Part shown: in pieces, positions 9,207 through 13,206 of the stretch
Numbering within the stretch: the first letter of the stretch is position 1
Layout: each line of letters opens with the position of its first letter
The notes under the pieces: generated by a model
What the model saw: the letters and a program-made list of their open reading frames with translations, nothing else
What the model was told of the DNA's origin: nothing
The model's database searches: none
Assembly: GCF_000313135.1 (NCBI RefSeq)
Contig: NW_004457657.1
Coordinates: 8,096-21,301, forward strand
Length of the DNA: 13,206 bases
Source of the DNA: Acanthamoeba castellanii str. Neff
Lineage: Eukaryota; Discosea; Longamoebia; Acanthamoebidae
Reading direction: 5' to 3'
Program-made: the position numbers and the translations under genes

Positions 9207-10268
9207 ATGCGGGTGAGACGGTGGAGCAACTTCATCAAGTTCTTCGGCTTTGCCCTTGTGGTACGCGCCTCAACGTATCTTTTATACACGTATATGTACG
9301 CCATATCTTTTATTTAATCTCTATTTTCTATCTCTGCTCCCTATTGCTCTTTTGTACGTGCTCCCCAGGTGCTGGGCTTTGCAGAGCTGGTCTACGGCGT
9401 GGTCGGTGGTCTCGCATGGGCGGACTTCGTGGTGGGTGGGGTCACCGTGTGCGTGGGCCTGCTTGGCCTCTACGCCGGCTTCCGGCCATCCATCGGCGCC
9501 GCCAAGCGTGTACGCGCTTCTCTTCCACTTCTTTCGCGGTGGTGCTCGAAGCCGCACACACACACACACCACACACACACACACACACGACTCTCACTTG
9601 CGACCGCCGGTCGCGTCGTGCAGTACTTCTGGGCGCTGATCGTGGTGGCGGTGCTGATGGTCACGGTGCTGGTGGTGTACATCATCGTGCTGGACCGCGG
9701 CTACTGGGAGGAGCTGTGCGAGAAGGAGCAGCTTAAGTTCGGATCCAACACCGACTGCAATAGTAACACCACACGATACCTCTTCGTCGCTGCGGCCATC
9801 GTCCAGCTCGTCATTACCATGGGCTGCTGCGTACGCACGCACTTCCCACCAGCTCTCGGCGCCCGTTGTCAGCTTGTCTGCTCACCCATTTACGATTGCT
9901 GGAATCTGCAGATGAGTTGCCTGTGCTGTGCTCGCACCTACTACAAAACACTGGCCCAGGAACGTGGTACTCATCATACCCGTGTTGTGCGTGTCGTGTG
10001 TGTAGTGAGGTTTCTGTGTTTCACAAGTCTCTTTACATCCTTTGCATAGGGCACCTGCTGGGCCACGGTACGGCACAGGGCACGGAGCCCGGACCGCAGG
10101 GTCCCTACCACACGGCGCCTCTCTTCTCGAGCCGAGCGCCGACCAACGCGACACCCTACAACACCATCACCGTGCACTCGACAGATTACCCACCAATAGT
10201 TCGTCCCGACTGTTCGTGCGTCGATTGACCCGGCGCGGACTATCACATAATCTCTGACCACGCACGCA

Positions 10269-10300
<32 letters not shown>

Positions 10301-10410
10301 CACACACACTTCAGGACACGATCCCGCATCTCTTGCCACCGAGCGCCTACCCCACCGAGCACGCGCCATCGACGCACTACCCACCACCACCACCATCATG
10401 CCGCCCGTAG
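9207..10410 (+). CDS. Tetraspanin-like four-helix membrane protein with proline-rich tail
   Basis: Exons 9207-9260, 9369-9509, 9624-9830, 9912-9966, 10050-10198 and 10315-10410 join in phase to 233 residues. Hydrophobic helices lie near 9-31, 35-56, 66-88 and 117-138. The short first loop and larger second loop (about 89-116), with Cys97, Cys110 and a possible N-glycosylation site at Asn113, give tetraspanin topology, but the canonical CCG motif is absent, so membership is uncertain. A CC-M-S-C-L-CC cluster (133-140) after helix 4 suits palmitoylation. The cytoplasmic tail (about 150-233) is rich in Pro, Tyr, Thr and His and could bind SH3 or WW domains. The start at 9207 gives the typical short basic N-terminus. 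A possible alternative last splice from 10407 to 10454 would end the protein at 10482 instead. Function unknown; membrane organiser or surface protein is inferred. Confidence 0.8.
9554..9599. repeat. CA microsatellite in tetraspanin-like intron 2
   Basis: Two CA runs split by one CC, inside the 114-nt intron between exons 2 and 3. The intron length is a multiple of three and has no in-frame stop. Confidence 0.85.
10259..10309. repeat. CGCA/CA alternating tract in tetraspanin-like intron 5
   Basis: A perfect 51-bp purine-pyrimidine alternation: CGCA units then CA units, ending just before the TTCAG acceptor at 10310-10314. It probably serves as part of, or crowds, the 3' splice region. Confidence 0.9.
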
Positions 10411-10663
10411 ATTCGTTTCCTTCTTCACCTCCTTTTCATTCTCTCCTTCCCAGCCCGGCACGCTGCGCCGCCCAGTCTGTAAATCGAGCGATACCCTTGC
10501 TCCCTCCCGTCACGTCGCCACCCCCTCTGTTGGGGTGTCGCACTTCCAACGTTGCGGCGTGGCTGATGGCTCTTCTTTTCGCGTTCCAACATAAAATTTC
10601 AACACGTCGCATCGAGAATTATAGAAGAAGAACGACAATCGACGCAGACCCCACGCACTACAG
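10411..10663. other. Intergenic or unresolved 5' region of the kinase-like gene
   Basis: No certain gene. A pyrimidine-rich tract ending in CAG at 10453 looks like a 3' splice site, and a CTACAG site ends at 10663 just before the first kinase-like exon I can support. An ATG at 10398 and another at 10566 are candidate starts, but neither links to the next exon in phase with a convincing donor. It could hold the last exon of the tetraspanin-like gene, the first exon of the kinase-like gene, or both. Confidence 0.4.
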
Positions 10664-12288
10664 GTACTCTTCGGCCTGCGAGGACGACACGCCCAAGATC
10701 TTCCCCCTTCGCGAAGTTCTCTGCACCCCCCCCCTCTGCCGCTACCCCTCGTGTACAAGGTACCCCAATTGTAACTCGACATGCACGTTCACGTCCATAC
10801 CAGCTGTCACTCACCACTTCTCTCAGATACTGAAGCTCCCGGTGGATGAAGGCTCTGTCGAGCACTGGCAAACGCTTGTGCATGGCTTTAAACAGAACGT
10901 ACTCCATCGCGCGCAACGCCTGGCCAAAGTTGACCAGGCGTGGCTGAGTCACTACGACCGAATGCTGGACGAGCCATTCAAATGGTGCGTAAGTAAGCAA
11001 TTGTGGTCTGTCTTCCGGGTTCTTGACCGTTGCTTCTCCACCAGGATATTGCGCTCGAGCGTGACCGACAGCAGACACATCCGGCAACAGAACAGACCGG
11101 CGCCATGTGGTCCATTCTCAGAGCGAGGTCCTGTTTGCCCGTGATGGTCTTGCTCTTGAGTAGTGCGTACACCCTCCCCTGGTGGTCTTTGGCGGCCTTT
11201 GGCTGCTTCTTACATCTCCCTTGGCTTGGCCAGTAACTCGGAAGGAAGGCTCACCCGATGCCAGTACCAAAGTACACCATGGCCCGGAGGTCTCGATGGG
11301 CATCCACTGGCAAGCGCTGCCGCTGTTATCACAGTCCTATCACGCGTGTGCCACGCGTCGTCTGGTATTCGCATTCGCCGACGCCGAGAGCCATGAGTGC
11401 GTCCATTCCTCATTCATTGCCGTGCCGATGATTGTGCAGTTCTGATCGCTCTACTAACCAACAGTGGCAGAGCGAAGCTGCTCTGTGTGATGACCCACCG
11501 CATTCTGCATCTGGAGGCATCGCCGGATCTCGATGCCACGGCCGTTCCCTTTCCTCTGCTTGCGCCGAATGGCGCCCCATTGCGCGTGGCTGTGGGTAGC
11601 AAGGTACCTACAACCCGCCCGAGAATTCTGTGGTGTAGCAGTATTATTCAATTTATTCTCATTTCAATCACACTCAATCCAGGAGAAGCCACATGCAGCC
11701 GAAAACAAGGAAGACGGAGGAGACAACGAAGACAACGAAGACAACGAAGACAAGCAAATGCAAGCTCTCCCTCAAGCTCACGTCTAATTGAAACACACAG
11801 GCTCTTGCGCTCCTGCACGAGAAAGCCAGACTTGTTCATCGTGACATCAAGCCGGCCAACATTCAGGCTGACCTCCTCCCTTCTGGGGGGTACGTCTTCC
11901 TTGTACAATCACAACCACCCCACATGGCTAACTATGTCAAACCCATCAAAAACCGTAAAGTTGGTGGACTTCAAGAGTTCGCCGATATCTGCCTACTGAA
12001 TAGAACGATTTAGCTGGGTACGACTTGATGACACCTCACACTATGCGCCATAACTTCGCGCACAATGATCTGACGTGGCACCATGTGGTGGCGGCGATGG
12101 TGCAGAGCACCACTCTTGTACATGGACATGACCGGCGCCGCGTTGGACCTGGCGCATCAGCTCACGCGCCACTCCGTTGTCCCGCATCACTGCAACCCGG
12201 CACTGGAGCACCTTTCCTCCTTTCCAACCGCGGGCCGCGAGACCTTGGCAGCGGCGCTGAGCCTGGCAGCCAACGACGGCCCAGCTGA
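10664..12288 (+). CDS. Protein-kinase-like gene, ends unresolved (possible pseudogene)
   Basis: Supported exons are 10664-10759, 10827-10988, 11045-11162, 11234-11396, 11465-11603 and 11801-11902, then one from 11961; the six total 780 nt and join in phase. The clearest motif is the kinase catalytic loop LVHRDIKPANIQ, preceded by ALALLHEK and followed by VFLLVDFK, where kinases normally have DFG. A canonical Gly-rich loop and Val-Ala-x-Lys motif were not found upstream; that part (about 210 residues) is unrecognised. After DFK the frame meets stops unless a short intron (11977-12013, 37 nt) is removed, which continues through a frame containing NFAHNDLTW to a stop at 12288. A different frame at about 12116-12310 has better codon bias, so the 3' model is uncertain. 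A nine-C run (10726-10734) sits in the first exon. It may be a divergent kinase, a pseudokinase or a decaying gene. Confidence 0.5.
11722..11748 (+). repeat. Three tandem copies of a 9-bp unit (GACAACGAA)
   Basis: Three perfect copies inside the span 11604-11800, which is best read as one 197-nt intron of the kinase-like gene. In phase they would encode Asp-Asn-Glu repeats. Confidence 0.9.
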
Positions 12289-12331
12289 ACCACAGCTGTT
12301 CAGGCACTCTTGGTGCCTACACCAACCGTCT

Positions 12332-12337
12332 TTTTAT
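12332..12337 (-). terminator. Polyadenylation signal of the minus-strand membrane protein gene
   Basis: TTTATT on the + strand reads AATAAA on the minus strand, 34 nt beyond the stop codon at 12371-12373. Spacing and strand fit well. Confidence 0.6.
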
Positions 12338-12370
12338 TGTTGTACGTGCCCAGGGCTGGCGGAGAGTAGG

Positions 12371-13167
12371 TCAGAGGGCACTGTTGTCGCGCATCTGGTC
12401 GATCTGGTGCTGCAGATGGGCGTTGGCGCGCCTCTTGCGCCACCACAGCACTGCGACGCCCACCACGACGGCGCCCACCACCAGCACGAACGCCAGGGGG
12501 ATGACCACCGACGTGGCCACTACCAAGGCGAGGTTGTCATCGTCTCCATTGCCGTCGCCAGAGGCATCAGACCGGCCCAGCAGCACGCCCAGGCCCAGCG
12601 ACGGGTCGTAGTACAGCGACTGGTTGAACGGCGCGAACTCCAGCACCAGCTCGTACTCGTAGACCGCCTGCTCCCGCCGCGACAGTAATCCACTGGCGAG
12701 GCGCACGTCGTGGCCGACCAGCGGCACGAGGGTGCCGTCGGCCAGCGCGACGTCGAACACCTCCACCACTGCCACCAGCGGCGTGCCCGATGACGTGAGG
12801 GGCACGCAGTAGGTGGTCATGTTGGCCCGCGGCTCCCCGCGGCGCTTGACCACCGTCGCCGTCGCCGCGGCGGCCTCGGTGGCGGTCAGGTCGGCCAGCC
12901 TGTAGCTGACGCTGAACGGCTGCTGGCTCAGCGACGATGCGTTGCCGTTAGCGGTGGTGATGTTGATGGACCACTTGACGGTGTTGGGGCGGATGGTGAG
13001 GTCCAACGCGTCGAACGCAGTGTCGTCGACCGCCTGCGCGTAGAAGGCGAAGATCTGGGCAAAGGTGGTGGCGTTGTCGGCAAGCAGGCTAGCGTAGGTG
13101 TGGGTCTCCACCACAATCGATTCATCAGCCCCGCCCACTGTCGTGTTCACGACGCTCACACCGTACG
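12371..13167 (-). CDS. Type I membrane glycoprotein, last exon (partial)
   Basis: The exon encodes 264 residues and a stop. It begins after a CACACAG acceptor at about 13168-13170, preceded by a GTGTC-type microsatellite typical of introns here; earlier exons lie outside the window. The N-terminal about 205 residues are Thr/Ala/Val-rich and hold six N-x-S/T sequons (NTT, NAT, NIT, NAS, NMT, NQS), so they are probably extracellular. A long hydrophobic helix (about 213-240, including VVIPLAFVLVVGAVVVG) is followed by WWRKRR, a clear stop-transfer, and a short tail ending DNSAL. Topology is therefore type I. No named domain was recognised; a surface receptor or adhesion protein is inferred. An Asp/Gly-rich hinge lies just before the helix. 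Confidence 0.82.
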
Positions 13168-13168
13168 C

Positions 13169-13206
13169 TGTGTGTGTCGTGTCGTTGGTCGTGTCGTGTC
13201 GTGTGC
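13169..13206. repeat. GTGTC microsatellite at window edge
   Basis: Imperfect GTGTC units running to the last base, in the intron upstream of the membrane-glycoprotein exon. On that gene's sense strand they read as GACAC. Confidence 0.8.

Noticed and set aside
10259..10309. Tandem units that might suggest a CRISPR-like or satellite array
   Set aside because: Units are only 2-4 bp with no spacers, in an intron of a eukaryotic gene; a simple microsatellite.
12041..12307. Minus-strand frame between the membrane-protein gene and the kinase-like gene
   Set aside because: It lies beyond the poly(A) signal of the minus-strand gene, and codon bias favours the plus strand.

Overview
The window looks like nuclear DNA of a free-living amoeba, most likely Acanthamoeba or a close relative; the species is inferred, not proven. 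The evidence is GC-rich coding sequence with strong GC3 bias, genes split by many short GT-AG introns (about 45-165 nt), introns loaded with CA/GT/CG microsatellites, tightly packed genes on both strands, and a eukaryotic hybrid histidine kinase next to RIO2, RING and RanBP2-type zinc-finger genes. No prokaryotic operon, rRNA, tRNA, CRISPR array or intact transposon was seen.

Layout from left to right: (1) 1-1697 (+), the 3' part of a hybrid histidine kinase in six exons, ending in a complete receiver domain, with an AATAAA at 1804. (2) 1810-2292, an AT-richer intergenic stretch. (3) 2293-2558 (-), a tentative small basic protein. (4) 2475-3407 (+), a protein with two RanBP2-type zinc fingers. 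(5) 3458-5669 (-), a ten-exon gene whose reconstructed 416-residue product has an N-terminal RING finger, a charged helical middle and a C-terminal UBR-box-like zinc cluster. (6) 6049-6951 (-), an RGG-rich CHTOP/FoP-like mRNA-export or chromatin adaptor. (7) 7161-8980 (+), RIO2, the atypical kinase of 40S ribosome maturation, four exons and 521 residues. (8) 9207-10410 (+), a six-exon, four-helix tetraspanin-like membrane protein with a proline-rich tail. (9) about 10664-12288 (+), a protein-kinase-like gene with unresolved ends, possibly a pseudogene. (10) 12371-13167 (-), the last exon of a type I membrane glycoprotein that runs off the window.

The genes do not form one pathway. The clearest functional pairing is the divergent CHTOP-like/RIO2 pair, which shares about 210 bp of upstream DNA and joins an mRNA-export-type factor to a ribosome-assembly kinase. 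The most unusual protein is the RING plus UBR-like gene, which could be a single-chain ubiquitin ligase that reads a degron through its zinc cluster. The exon models for genes 1, 5, 7 and 8 were built by hand; every junction keeps reading-frame phase, which is the main support for them.
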